DNA from: Ruegeria arenilitoris
GTDB lineage: Bacteria > Pseudomonadota > Alphaproteobacteria > Rhodobacterales > Rhodobacteraceae
DNA length: 64,000 nucleotides
NCBI RefSeq assembly: GCF_013032855.1
Contig: NZ_WQDA01000002.1
Location: 434,001 to 498,000 of the forward strand
Direction: 5' to 3'
Under the pieces are notes generated by a model. The model searched no databases and was not told the origin of the DNA. It was given only the letters and a program-made list of their open reading frames with translations. Positions 17,943 through 26,226 of the stretch are shown here, piece by piece. The position numbers and the translations under genes are program-made. Each line of letters opens with the position of its first letter. The first letter of the stretch is position 1.

Positions 17943-18307
17943 TCGTGGCCGGGCTTGGATTTTCGTCCACCGCGACCTGCGCCAGCCTGCGGGCCGCGTT
18001 CGACCGCGCCACCGCCGGGCACGCGGTGGACGCGCTGGCCACCGCCGCCGACAAGGCCGGCCATCCGGCGCTGGCCGAATTTGCCGCCGCCTCGGCCCTG
18101 CCCCTGCATTTCGCGGACCCGGCCGATCTGGCCGGGCAACGCACGCTCACCTGCTCGCCCCGCAGCCGCGCCACCCATGGCACCGGCAGCGTGGCCGAAG
18201 CTTCCGCCCTCGCCGCCGCCGGACCGGGCGCGCGGCTGCTTTCACCCCGACAGATCTCGGACGACCGGCTTGCCACCTGCGCGGTCGCCATCGGAGGACA
18301 GACATGA
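17939..18307 (+). CDS. cobE: CobE / CbiG C-terminal-domain protein
   Basis: The 122-residue protein corresponds to the C-terminal domain of CbiG, which in aerobic pathways stands alone as CobE. It starts [17 protein letters not shown] and has [17 protein letters not shown] near residue 83, the family's most conserved part. The biochemical step is not established. It overlaps both neighbours by four bases, which sets the start at 17939 rather than a longer frame extending into cobL. Confidence 0.85.
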   Translation: MIVAGLGFSSTATCASLRAAFDRATAGHAVDALATAADKAGHPALAEFAAASALPLHFADPADLAGQRTLTCSPRSRATHGTGSVAEASALAAAGPGARLLSPRQISDDRLATCAVAIGGQT

Positions 18308-19098
18308 CCGTTCATTTCATAGGCGCCGGACCGGGCGCCGCCGACCTTCTGACCCTGCGCGGACGCGACATCATCGCCGCTTGCCCGGTGTGCCTGTATG
18401 CCGGGTCGCTGGTGCCCGAGGAGATCCTGGCCCACTGCCCCGAAGGCGCCCGGATCGTGAATACCGCGCCGATGGATCTGGATCAGATCATGGCCGAAAT
18501 TCAAGCCGCCCATGACGCCGGTCAGGACGTGGCCCGGCTGCATTCGGGCGACCTGTCGGTCTGGTCGGCGATGGGCGAACAGATCCGGCGCCTGAAACAG
18601 ATGGGCATTCCAGTCAACGTGACCCCCGGCGTTCCGTCCTTTGCCGCCGCGGCAGCCGCTTTGGGCACCGAACTGACCCTGCCCGGGCTGGCGCAATCGG
18701 TGGTGCTGACGCGGACGCCGGGGCGCGCCTCGTCCATGCCCGCGGGCGAAACGCTGGAAAACTTCGCCCGCACCGGCGCCACGCTGGCCATCCACCTGTC
18801 GATCGGCAATCTGGACAAGGTGGTGGCCGACCTGACTCCCGCCTATGGCGACGATTGCCCCGTGGCTGTTGTGTACCGCGCGAGCTGGCCGGATGAGCGG
18901 ATCATCCGCGCCACGCTGGGCACGTTGAAGGACTCGCTGGACGAAAGCATCTCGCGCACCGCGCTGATCCTGGTCGGGCCGGCACTGGCCGGTGATGGAT
19001 TCGACGAAAGCTGTCTGTATTCAAAGACCTATGACCGTCGCTATCGTCCGCAAAGCGCCGACAGCCCGTGGTCGAGCTGGAGTCACGGCGATGACTAA
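18304..19098 (+). CDS. cobM: Precorrin-4 C11-methyltransferase CobM
   Basis: CobM methylates C-11 of precorrin-4 to give precorrin-5. The 264-residue tetrapyrrole methylase begins [18 protein letters not shown]. It has [15 protein letters not shown] near residue 80 (the SGD SAM loop) and [16 protein letters not shown], and ends with the typical [10 protein letters not shown] segment. It overlaps cobE by ATGA and cobB by eight bases. Confidence 0.96.
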   Translation: MTVHFIGAGPGAADLLTLRGRDIIAACPVCLYAGSLVPEEILAHCPEGARIVNTAPMDLDQIMAEIQAAHDAGQDVARLHSGDLSVWSAMGEQIRRLKQMGIPVNVTPGVPSFAAAAAALGTELTLPGLAQSVVLTRTPGRASSMPAGETLENFARTGATLAIHLSIGNLDKVVADLTPAYGDDCPVAVVYRASWPDERIIRATLGTLKDSLDESISRTALILVGPALAGDGFDESCLYSKTYDRRYRPQSADSPWSSWSHGDD

Positions 19099-20407
19099 CC
19101 CGCCCGGACTGCTGATCTCGGCCCCATCCTCGGGCACGGGCAAGACCACGGTGATGCTGGGCCTGCTGCGCGCGCTGGCCGAGGACGGGCTGACGGTGCA
19201 GCCCTTCAAGAGCGGTCCCGACTACATCGACCCGGCCTTTCACCGGGCGGCGGCGGGGCGGGCCTCGTTCAACCTGGACAGCTGGGCGATGGGCGCGCCG
19301 TTACTGGGCGCGATTGCGGCGCAGGCCGAAGGCGCCGACATCGTGGTGGCCGAAGGGTCGATGGGCCTGTTCGACGGGGTCGCAAAGCCGGGCGAGCTGG
19401 GCCACGGGTCCAGCGCCGAGACCGCGCTGCGCATGGGTTGGCCGGTGGTTCTTGTGCTGGATGTGGGCGGTCAGGCGCAATCGGCCGCCGCTACGGCGCT
19501 GGGGTTCCGGATGTACAACCCCGACCTGCCCTTTGCCGGTGTGATTCTGAACCGCTGCGCCAGCCCGCGCCACGAACGCCTGACCCGTCTGGGGATGGAG
19601 CGCGCGGGCCTGCCGGTTCTGGGCGTATTGCCCCGGCGCGGCGACCTAACCCTGCCCGAGCGGCATCTGGGCCTGATCCAAGCGGTCGAGCACCCCGATC
19701 TGGAAAGCGCGATTGCCGGCTACGCGGCCTTTCTGCGCGCGCATGTGGATCTGGAGGCGATCAAGAGGGCGGTCTCCTCGGGCCCCGCGGGGCCGTCGTC
19801 GGCCGCGCTGCCGCGCCCTCCGGCGCAACGGATCGCACTGGCCCGGGACGCGGCGTTTTCCTTTACCTATCCGCATCTTCTGGAAGGCTGGCGGGCGGCC
19901 GGGGCCGAGATTCTGCAGTTCTCTCCGCTGGCGGACGAGGCGCCGGCCCCTGATGCCGATCTGGTCTGGTTGCCCGGCGGGTACCCCGAACTGCACGCCG
20001 GAACCCTGGCTGCGGCAGACCGGTTCCTGACCGGCTTGCGCAATCATGCCGAAACGCGGCCCGTGCATGGCGAATGCGGCGGCTACATGGCCCTGGGCGA
20101 AGGGCTGATCGACAAGGATGGCACCCGCCACCGGATGGCCGGGCTGCTGGGTCTGGTCACCTCGTACGAGAAGCGCAAGTTCAACCTGGGCTATCGCCGG
20201 GCCGAGTTGCTGGCCGACATGCCCGGGTTCTCGGCCGGGACCGCGCTGCGGGGGCACGAGTTCCACTATTCCTCGATCGTCGAGCAGCCCGACGTGCCCT
20301 TGGCACGGGTTTTTGACGCCGAAGGCGCTGAAGGTCCGCAGACCGGATCGCGCCGCGGACATGTCACCGGTACGTTCTTCCATCTGATCGCAGAGGCCAG
20401 CGCATGA
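19091..20407 (+). CDS. cobB: Hydrogenobyrinic acid a,c-diamide synthase CobB
   Basis: CobB amidates the a and c acetates of hydrogenobyrinic acid using glutamine and ATP, giving the substrate of CobNST. The 438-residue protein has the ATP motif [10 protein letters not shown] (about residues 10-19), [12 protein letters not shown], and a C-terminal glutamine amidotransferase domain with nucleophile Cys in [10 protein letters not shown] near residue 327. The start at 19091, eight bases inside cobM, matches the family N-terminus. The longer upstream frame is a cobM shadow. Confidence 0.95.
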   Translation: MTNPPGLLISAPSSGTGKTTVMLGLLRALAEDGLTVQPFKSGPDYIDPAFHRAAAGRASFNLDSWAMGAPLLGAIAAQAEGADIVVAEGSMGLFDGVAKPGELGHGSSAETALRMGWPVVLVLDVGGQAQSAAATALGFRMYNPDLPFAGVILNRCASPRHERLTRLGMERAGLPVLGVLPRRGDLTLPERHLGLIQAVEHPDLESAIAGYAAFLRAHVDLEAIKRAVSSGPAGPSSAALPRPPAQRIALARDAAFSFTYPHLLEGWRAAGAEILQFSPLADEAPAPDADLVWLPGGYPELHAGTLAAADRFLTGLRNHAETRPVHGECGGYMALGEGLIDKDGTRHRMAGLLGLVTSYEKRKFNLGYRRAELLADMPGFSAGTALRGHEFHYSSIVEQPDVPLARVFDAEGAEGPQTGSRRGHVTGTFFHLIAEASA

Positions 20408-21132
20408 GCGGTTTCGTTTCCTTCATCGGGTCCGGTCCCGGCGACCCGGAATTGTTGACCCTCAAGGCCGTGGACCGGCTGCAAAAGGCCGATGCGGTAC
20501 TGTTCGACGATCTCAGCAGCGGGCCGATCCTGAGCCATGCGCGCAAGGAGGCCGACCTTGTGGGCGTGGGCAAGCGCGCCGGGCGGCCCTCGCCCAAGCA
20601 GGACCATGTCAGCCGCCTGCTGGTCGAGTACGCCCAGACCGGCCAGCGGATCGTGCGGCTGAAATCGGGCGATGGCGGCCTGTTCGGACGGCTAGAGGAG
20701 GAACTGGTGGCCCTGCGCGCTGCCGGGGTCGCCTACGAGATCATTCCGGGCATCCCCTCAGCCATTGCCGCGGCTGCCGCGGCAGGCATCCCGCTGACCC
20801 GGCGGCTGACTGCGCGGCGGGTGCAATTCGTCACCGGCCACGATGTCAGCGGCAAGCTGCCCGAGGATCTGAACCTGCCCGCGCTGGCCGACCCGGGTGC
20901 GACGACGGTGGTGTTCATGGGCAAGCGCACCTTTCCCCTGCTGGCGCAGGCGCTGCACGCGCATGGGCTGCCGCTGGACACCCTAGCGCTGATGGCCGAG
21001 TCGGTCTCGACGCCTGAGCAATCGCTGCACCGGTCCACCGTCGGCGCCCTGGCCGAGCGCCTGGGCTCCGAGGTCGGCACTGCACCTGCGCTGATCCTTT
21101 ATGGTCCGCTGGCGGAGTTCGACGATGATTGA
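20404..21132 (+). CDS. cobA: Uroporphyrinogen-III C-methyltransferase CobA (SUMT)
   Basis: CobA makes precorrin-2 from uroporphyrinogen III by methylation at C-2 and C-7, the branch point into corrins. The 242-residue methylase starts SFIGSGPGDPELLTLKAVD and has RLKSGDGGLFGRLEEE near residue 84. Most SUMTs read GDPxxFGRGGEE there, so this copy diverges in the SAM loop. The next segments, PGIPSAIAAAAAAGIPLTRR and VTGHD, are typical. It overlaps cobB by ATGA and cobF by eight bases. Confidence 0.93.
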   Translation: MSGFVSFIGSGPGDPELLTLKAVDRLQKADAVLFDDLSSGPILSHARKEADLVGVGKRAGRPSPKQDHVSRLLVEYAQTGQRIVRLKSGDGGLFGRLEEELVALRAAGVAYEIIPGIPSAIAAAAAAGIPLTRRLTARRVQFVTGHDVSGKLPEDLNLPALADPGATTVVFMGKRTFPLLAQALHAHGLPLDTLALMAESVSTPEQSLHRSTVGALAERLGSEVGTAPALILYGPLAEFDDD

Positions 21133-21868
21133 TCTGGTCTTGATCGGAATCGGCACCGGCAACCCAGACCACGTGACCTTTCAGGGCGCTCAGGCGATCC
21201 GCGCGGCCGATCTGATCCTGATCCCCCGCAAGGGCGCCAACAAGGCCGATCTGGCCGGCGTGCGCGAGGAAATCATCCGCAAGGTCACTGACACACCGCC
21301 CCAAATCGCCTATTTCGACATTCCCGAACGCCGGTCGCAGGATGGCTATCTGCGCGGCGTGGATGAATGGCACGACGCGATCGCCCTGCGCTGGCAGGAG
21401 GCGATGGCCCGGCACCCCGACGCGCGCACCGTCGCCCTGCTGATCTGGGGCGACCCGTCGCTCTATGACAGTTCGCTGCGAATCGCGGCGCGGCTGGACC
21501 CGCAGCCGAACACCACGGTGATCCCCGGCATCACGGCGCTGCAGGCGCTGACGGCGGCCCATGCCATGCCAATCAACGAGATCGGCGCGCCTTATCTGGT
21601 CACCACCGGCCGGCGCATCCGCGACGAGGGCTGGCCCAGCGACGCCGATACGGTTGCGGTGATGCTGGATGGCGAATGTTCGTTCCAGATGCTGGACATG
21701 GCCGATTTTGACATCTGGTGGGGGGCTTACGTGGGTATGCCCGAGCAGATCCTGATCAAAGGCCCGCTGGCCGATGTGGCCGATGAGATCCTGCGCACCC
21801 GCACCGAGGCCCGCGCCTGGCACGGGTGGATCATGGATATCTATGTTCTGAAAAAGCGCGGGAATTGA
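21125..21868 (+). CDS. cobF: Precorrin-6A synthase (deacetylating) CobF
   Basis: CobF methylates C-1 and removes the acetyl fragment to yield precorrin-6A, and is specific to the aerobic pathway. The 247-residue protein starts VLIGIGTGNPDHVTFQG, has LIWGDPSLYDSSLRIA near residue 112 and PGITALQALTAAHAMPIN. The start at 21125 overlaps cobA by eight bases. It ends the operon, 57 bases before the second riboswitch. Confidence 0.95.
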   Translation: MIDLVLIGIGTGNPDHVTFQGAQAIRAADLILIPRKGANKADLAGVREEIIRKVTDTPPQIAYFDIPERRSQDGYLRGVDEWHDAIALRWQEAMARHPDARTVALLIWGDPSLYDSSLRIAARLDPQPNTTVIPGITALQALTAAHAMPINEIGAPYLVTTGRRIRDEGWPSDADTVAVMLDGECSFQMLDMADFDIWWGAYVGMPEQILIKGPLADVADEILRTRTEARAWHGWIMDIYVLKKRGN

Positions 21869-21925
21869 CGCGAAAGGTCGCAAATGGCGATTGCGCCACA
21901 GCGGCATTCACGTCTAAATGGACTG

Positions 21926-22107
21926 GTCTGGTCCTGCCGGAGACATCCGGATGCTAAGAGGGAATTTGGTGCGGCCTGCGCGCAGGTCAAATCCGAAGCC
22001 GCCCCCGCGACTGTAAGCGGTGAGCCCTGTTCAACCAGCCACTCCCGATCCGTTCGGGGGGAAGGCGAACAGAGGCGCTGACCCGCAAGCCAGGAGACCT
22101 GCCAGGC
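21926..22107 (+). promoter_or_regulatory. Cobalamin riboswitch aptamer (upstream of cbtBA)
   Basis: P1 pairs GTCTGG (21926-21931) with CCAGGC (22102-22107), with one G-U. Conserved blocks include GCTAAGAGGGAATTTGGTGC (21953-21972), GCCGCCCCCGCGACTGTAAG (21998-22017), AGCCACT, GGGGAAGGCGAACAG and the B12 box GCAAGCCAGGAGACCTGCC (22085-22103). GCTAAGAGGGAA replaces the usual GATGAAAAGGGAA form. It controls the cobalt transporter genes that follow. A CACC/GGTG mini-hairpin at about 22118-22134 may be part of the expression platform. Confidence 0.94.
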
Positions 22108-22156
22108 GAACAATGAAACACCGGCCGTCGGGTGCGGCGGCACAGGAGGACAGAAA

Positions 22157-22327
22157 ATGACGACACAAACGCAAACCGCATCAACGGCACGCGCTGGCAT
22201 TCTTTCGGCAGTGTTCGCGGCAGCCCTGGGCCTGGGGATCATCACCCTGGCTGGTCACGTTCAGGCATCGGCGCTGCATGACGCCGCGCATGACGTGCGC
22301 CACGCAACCGGCTTCCCCTGCCACTAA
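22157..22327 (+). CDS. cbtB: Cobalt transporter subunit CbtB
   Basis: This 56-residue protein has one membrane segment (about residues 13-33, ILSAVFAAALGLGIITLAG) and a C-terminal tail ending HDVRHATGFPCH. The conserved His/Cys residues in that tail are the putative cobalt ligands. AGGAGGA lies 8 bases before the ATG. CbtB always pairs with CbtA and is usually B12-regulated, as here. It is separated from cbtA by four bases. Confidence 0.93.
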   Translation: MTTQTQTASTARAGILSAVFAAALGLGIITLAGHVQASALHDAAHDVRHATGFPCH

Positions 22328-22331
22328 ACCA

Positions 22332-23030
22332 ATGTTCAGTCGCATTCTGACCAGCGCGTTGTTCGCTGGTGCTGCAGCCGGGTTGATCGTCGCCCTGCTG
22401 CAGTTGGTATTCGTGCAGCCCGTGTTGCTGCATGCTGAACTCTATGAATCCGGAGAGCTGGTGCATTTCGGAGCCGAAGCCGTCTCGGCCCATCCCGAAC
22501 TGCCGGGCATGTTCTCGGACCTGACCCGCGACGGGCTGAGCGTGGTGTTCACCATGCTGACCTATACCGGCTATGCGCTGGTTCTGGTCGCCCTGATGTC
22601 GCTGGCCGAAGCGCAAGGCCACCCTGTTGACGGGCGCACGGGCGTGCTGTGGGGCCTGGCCGGTTTCATCGCCTTTCACCTGGCGCCGGGCTTCACCCTG
22701 GCCCCCGAGGTTCCGGGTGTTGCCGCAGCCGACGTGTTCGCGCGGCAGATCTGGTGGTGGGCAACCGTCGCGGCTGCTGGTGTGGCCATGTGGCTGATCG
22801 CCTTTGGTGGCAACATCGTCAGCTATCTGGTTGCGGCCGTGCTGTTGATGGCCCCGCACCTGATCGGCGCGCCGGAACCCGACGTGTTCACCGGGCCGGT
22901 TCCGACCGAGATCGGGGCCCTGTTCGCAGCACGCGCCTTTGGCGTCGGCCTTGTGGCCTGGGTGCTGCTGGGTTCGTTTGCCGGGTATTTCTGGCAAAGC
23001 GAGGGCAAGCGCGTCGAAGCCGCGGCCTGA
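22332..23030 (+). CDS. cbtA: Cobalt transporter subunit CbtA
   Basis: The 232-residue inner membrane protein has about six predicted membrane helices. The first is MFSRILTSALFAGAAAGLIV, and the last is near LVAWVLLGSFAGYFW. CbtA-type permeases are proposed cobalt importers on the basis of B12-riboswitch control and the partner CbtB. The conserved HLAPGFTLAPEVPG loop lies near residue 117. The start at 22332 begins at the first membrane helix; an in-frame ATG at 22278 lies inside cbtB. A hairpin follows its stop codon. Confidence 0.93.
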   Translation: MFSRILTSALFAGAAAGLIVALLQLVFVQPVLLHAELYESGELVHFGAEAVSAHPELPGMFSDLTRDGLSVVFTMLTYTGYALVLVALMSLAEAQGHPVDGRTGVLWGLAGFIAFHLAPGFTLAPEVPGVAAADVFARQIWWWATVAAAGVAMWLIAFGGNIVSYLVAAVLLMAPHLIGAPEPDVFTGPVPTEIGALFAARAFGVGLVAWVLLGSFAGYFWQSEGKRVEAAA

Positions 23031-23045
23031 TCCCCGAAATCCCAC

Positions 23046-23082
23046 GACCCGCCGGCGCCCAACCGGCGGGTCATTTGCTTTT
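23046..23082 (+). terminator. Terminator or attenuator after cbtA
   Basis: A perfect 10-bp GC-rich stem GACCCGCCGG / CCGGCGGGTC (23046-23055 with 23063-23072) with a 7-base loop is followed by ATTTGCTTTT. It lies between cbtA and the His-rich gene, whose ribosome binding site begins only a few bases later. It probably ends most cbtBA transcripts, with partial read-through. Confidence 0.75.
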
Positions 23083-23091
23083 CAAGGAAAC

Positions 23092-23589
23092 ATGATGACA
23101 CGCTCGCTTGCTCTTTTCGCGATCGGTCTGGTCTTTGGTGGGGGTGCCGGGTTCGTGCTGGCCGCGGCCAACGGCGTCACCTTCGATGGCCACGACCATT
23201 CCGACCCCGCCCAACATGGCGGCCATCACGCCGAGGCCATGGCCCATGACCACAGCGCCGCCATCAACCTGCCCGCCGGACCGGACGCGCCGGGGCTGGA
23301 GATCGCCGTCTCCCCCGACCCGATGGCGGGTTGGAACCTGCATGTGATGCCAAAAAACTTCCGCTTCTCGCCGGAGAACGCCTCGCTGGACAACAAGCCC
23401 GGCGAAGGCCATGCGCATGTCTATGTAAACGGCGTCAAGCTGGCCCGGCTTTATGGCAACTGGATGCACATTTCGGACCTGCCCAAGGGCGACACTACCA
23501 TCGAGGTCTCGCTGAACGCCAACAGCCACAGCCCGCTGGCCGTGGATGGGGTGCCGGTCAGCGCGTCCGTCACGGTTCAGGTGGACTGA
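23092..23589 (+). CDS. His-rich exported protein of unknown function next to cbtBA
   Basis: The 165-residue protein has an N-terminal hydrophobic signal or anchor (about residues 4-25). A histidine-rich segment of about 30 residues follows (GHDHSDPAQHGGHHAEAMAH), suited to binding divalent metal. The C-terminal domain of about 110 residues contains HVMPKNFRFSPEN and GHAHVYVNGVKLARLYGNW and looks like a small beta-sandwich. Its place after the cobalt transporter suggests periplasmic metal (cobalt) capture, which is inference. AAGGAAA precedes tandem ATG codons at 23092 and 23095. The last 13 bases overlap the antisense DUF1636 gene. Confidence 0.8.
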   Translation: MMTRSLALFAIGLVFGGGAGFVLAAANGVTFDGHDHSDPAQHGGHHAEAMAHDHSAAINLPAGPDAPGLEIAVSPDPMAGWNLHVMPKNFRFSPENASLDNKPGEGHAHVYVNGVKLARLYGNWMHISDLPKGDTTIEVSLNANSHSPLAVDGVPVSASVTVQVD

Positions 23590-23921
23590 AGCGCAGGGAT
23601 CCGCGCCCGCAAACACAAGCGAAGCCGCCCGCACGGCCGGGCGTCTTCGATCCAGCCATTCGGGCCGTTCAGAATGGTCCGACAGGTCGCCGCAATGTCA
23701 TCGGCATCGGCAACCGGATCGATCCCCGAAAACACGTAGGACGCCAGGCTTTCCCCCTGCATCGCCACCACGGTCGGCTCGTCGCAGCCGCTGAAACAGG
23801 CGTGCTCGGCAATCTCGACCCGCCCGTCCAGTCCCGCAGCGCGCAGGGCGTCCGATACGGCCTGACGCTCGGCCAGCAAGTCGCGCTCGCCCGCGCAGCT
23901 GCTGCAGATCAAAACACGCAT
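23577..23921 (-). CDS. DUF1636 family protein (second copy)
   Basis: The 114-residue protein starts MRVLICSSCAGERD and has a second cysteine cluster HACFSGCDEP near residue 42. This is the same CxxC...CxxxC layout as the copy at 8054-8437, and similar to thioredoxin-like ferredoxins. It is leftward and convergent with the His-rich gene, overlapping its end by 13 bases. I chose ATG 23921 because the conserved cysteine begins seven residues later; upstream in-frame sequence runs into the DUF302 gene. Metal handling linked to B12 is the likely context. Confidence 0.8.
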   Translation of the reverse strand: MRVLICSSCAGERDLLAERQAVSDALRAAGLDGRVEIAEHACFSGCDEPTVVAMQGESLASYVFSGIDPVADADDIAATCRTILNGPNGWIEDARPCGRLRLCLRARIPALQST

Positions 23922-24065
23922 GCCACTCGCCTGCCTTTTCCGTTTCACACTGTCGCTTGTGCGGGTTTCGCACCCCCGGCGCAAGCCCGCCACCCACGAT
24001 ATTGTGACTGTACGCAGCCGGGAATTCGGGAAGACTCGGGTAAACCATGACCTGGAGAGCCCGTG

Positions 24066-24527
24066 ATGAAACATCTTGTGTTTTTTCTCGGCCTGCTGGC
24101 GCTTCCCGCGCTGGCGGCCGATATCGAACCCAGGCCGGGTTGGGCCGTCCACCCGACGACCAAGACCCATGACGCGCTGGTGGCCGACACGATCGCGGCG
24201 GTCAAGGCAAACGGTCTGATCGTGGTCACGCAGGCCGGGCCGACCAAGGCCGCCGCCGCGCGCGGCATCACCATTCCGGGCAATCGGGTGATCGGGGTCT
24301 TCAACAACGACTATGCGGTGCGGATTCTGGAACAATCGGTGCCCGCGATGATCGAGGCGCCGATCCGCCTGTACGTCACGGAAAACGAGGACGGGACCGC
24401 GACGCTGTCCTACAAGACGCCCAGCCTAGTCTTTGCCCCCTACACCGGCGGCTCCGACGCCTTGCCCGCGATTGCCGAAGAGTTGGACGCCAAATTCGCC
24501 GCCATCGCCGATTTGGCTGTCAAATAG
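24066..24527 (+). CDS. Exported DUF302 family protein
   Basis: The 153-residue protein has a clean signal peptide (MKHLVFFLGLLALPALAA, cleavage after about residue 18). A DUF302 domain follows, with VHPTTKTHDALVADTI, VTQAGPTKAAAARG, IPGNRVIGVFNND and a C-terminal helix. DUF302 proteins are small alpha/beta folds of unknown function, often periplasmic. An adjacent in-frame GTG at 24063 is an alternative start; GGAG about 10 bases upstream fits ATG 24066 better. Confidence 0.85.
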   Translation: MKHLVFFLGLLALPALAADIEPRPGWAVHPTTKTHDALVADTIAAVKANGLIVVTQAGPTKAAAARGITIPGNRVIGVFNNDYAVRILEQSVPAMIEAPIRLYVTENEDGTATLSYKTPSLVFAPYTGGSDALPAIAEELDAKFAAIADLAVK

Positions 24528-24606
24528 TCACACTGGCGTGATGCGGCTTGCGCCGGCCCGGAACCTCCGCAATCTGCTGCGCAACGGAACTTACGGAGCT
24601 TGTTCG

Positions 24607-26226
24607 ATGCAGGACCTGTCCCCCCGCGCTGCGGACCTTTTGGCGCAACGGCTGTACGAGGCCGGGTGCCGCCACGCCTTCGGCATGCCCGGGGGCGAGG
24701 TATTGACCCTGGTCGATGCGCTGGAACAGGCCGGGATCACCTTTCACCTGACCAAACACGAAAACTCGGCCGGTTTCATGGCCGAGGCGGTGCATCACCG
24801 CGATGGCGCGCCGGCGATTCTGGTGGCGACTCTGGGTCCGGGGGCCATGAACGGCATCAATGTCGTGGCCAACGCGCTGCAGGACCGGGTGCCGATGATC
24901 GTGCTGACCGGCTGCGTCGATGCCGACGAAGCGCTGACCTACACTCATCAGATCATGGATCACGCGCAGGTCTATCGCTCGATTACAAAGGGTACGTTCA
25001 CCCTGACGGCCAAGGGCGCCGACATCATCGCCGACAAAGCGGTGTCGCTGGCCACGCAGGCGCGACCGGGGCCGGTGCATATCGACGTACCGATCTCGGT
25101 CGCCGATACCCGGGTGTCTATCGCCAAGCGCCGACGGCTGACCCGGGCCGCCCGCGTCGCGCCCGAGGGCACATGCCTGGAGAAGGCCCGCCGCTGGGTG
25201 GCCGAGGCCGAGCGTCCGCTGGCGATCATCGGGCTGGACGTGCTGTATGACGACTCGCGCAGCGTGGTGCGGGCGTTTCTGGAACATTTCGGCATCCCGT
25301 TCGTCACGACCTACAAGGCCAAGGGCGTGGTGCCCGAGGATCACCCGCTGTGCCTGGGGGGCGCGGGGCTGTCGCCCTTGGCCGACACGCAGCTTGTGCC
25401 GCTGGTCGAACAGGCCGACCTGATCCTGTGCCTGGGCTATGACCCCATCGAAATGCGCCCCGGCTGGCGCGAGATCTGGGACCCGGACGAGAAACGCGTG
25501 ATCGACATCTCGGCCGTGGTGAATGACCACTACATGCATCAGGCGGGGCTGAACCTGGTGGCCGATACCGGCGCCACCCTTGAAGCGATCGCCAAGGGCA
25601 ACCCTGCGCGACCGACGTGGCCCCAAGGCCAACCGGCGCAGGTCAAGGCCGCCTTGGCCGCGGCCTTTCCCACCGACGACGACTGGGGCCCCGCCGCCGT
25701 GATCGCCGAGGCTCGCGATACCCTGCCCCCCGAAACCTTGGCCACCGCAGACAGCGGCGCGCACCGCATCCTTCTCAGCCAGATGTGGCAATGCTCCGAG
25801 GCGCGCGGCCTGATCCAGTCTTCGGCGCTGTGCACGATGGGCTGCGCCGTTCCGATGGCGATCGGCCTGAAACTGGCCGAACCCGACCGCCCGGTCATCA
25901 GCTTTTCCGGCGATGCCGGGTTCCTGATGGTGGCCGGTGAGTTGTCGACCGCCGCGGAAATGGGAGGAAACCCGATCTTTCTGGTCTTTGTCGATGCCAG
26001 CCTGGCACTGATCGAACTGAAGCAGCGCCAGCGCCAGATGGGCAACCGGGGCGTCGATTTCGACCGGCATGACTATGCCGCGATGGGCCGGGCGTTCGGC
26101 GGCAACGGCCACACCGTGCGCAACCGTGCCGAACTGCGCGCTGCGCTGAAGGCCGCGATGGCCGCCGACACGTTAACCGTGATCGCCGCCGAGATCGACC
26201 GCGGAGGCTATGATGGCCGCATCTGA
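24607..26226 (+). CDS. Thiamine diphosphate enzyme, acetolactate-synthase-like
   Basis: The 539-residue ThDP enzyme has the three domains of the acetolactate synthase superfamily. The catalytic glutamate lies in TKHENSAGFMAEA near residue 52, and the ThDP-binding motif begins GDAGFLMVAGELSTA near residue 437. In that motif the usual second Gly of GDG is Ala, and the expected NN that follows about 27 residues later is replaced by DAS. It overlaps a class III CoA-transferase gene by 14 bases. That pairing recalls oxalyl-CoA decarboxylase with formyl-CoA transferase, but the sequence is closer to acetolactate synthase, so the substrate is open. Confidence 0.85.
   Translation: MQDLSPRAADLLAQRLYEAGCRHAFGMPGGEVLTLVDALEQAGITFHLTKHENSAGFMAEAVHHRDGAPAILVATLGPGAMNGINVVANALQDRVPMIVLTGCVDADEALTYTHQIMDHAQVYRSITKGTFTLTAKGADIIADKAVSLATQARPGPVHIDVPISVADTRVSIAKRRRLTRAARVAPEGTCLEKARRWVAEAERPLAIIGLDVLYDDSRSVVRAFLEHFGIPFVTTYKAKGVVPEDHPLCLGGAGLSPLADTQLVPLVEQADLILCLGYDPIEMRPGWREIWDPDEKRVIDISAVVNDHYMHQAGLNLVADTGATLEAIAKGNPARPTWPQGQPAQVKAALAAAFPTDDDWGPAAVIAEARDTLPPETLATADSGAHRILLSQMWQCSEARGLIQSSALCTMGCAVPMAIGLKLAEPDRPVISFSGDAGFLMVAGELSTAAEMGGNPIFLVFVDASLALIELKQRQRQMGNRGVDFDRHDYAAMGRAFGGNGHTVRNRAELRAALKAAMAADTLTVIAAEIDRGGYDGRI

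Noticed and set aside
20404..21132. CobA as a pseudogene because of its altered SAM loop
   Set aside because: The frame is intact, overlaps both neighbours in operon fashion, and the remaining motifs are normal. The variation is likely tolerated.
24520..26112. Leftward open frame across the ThDP enzyme
   Set aside because: Antisense shadow; the plus-strand protein is a clear ThDP enzyme with coupled neighbour.
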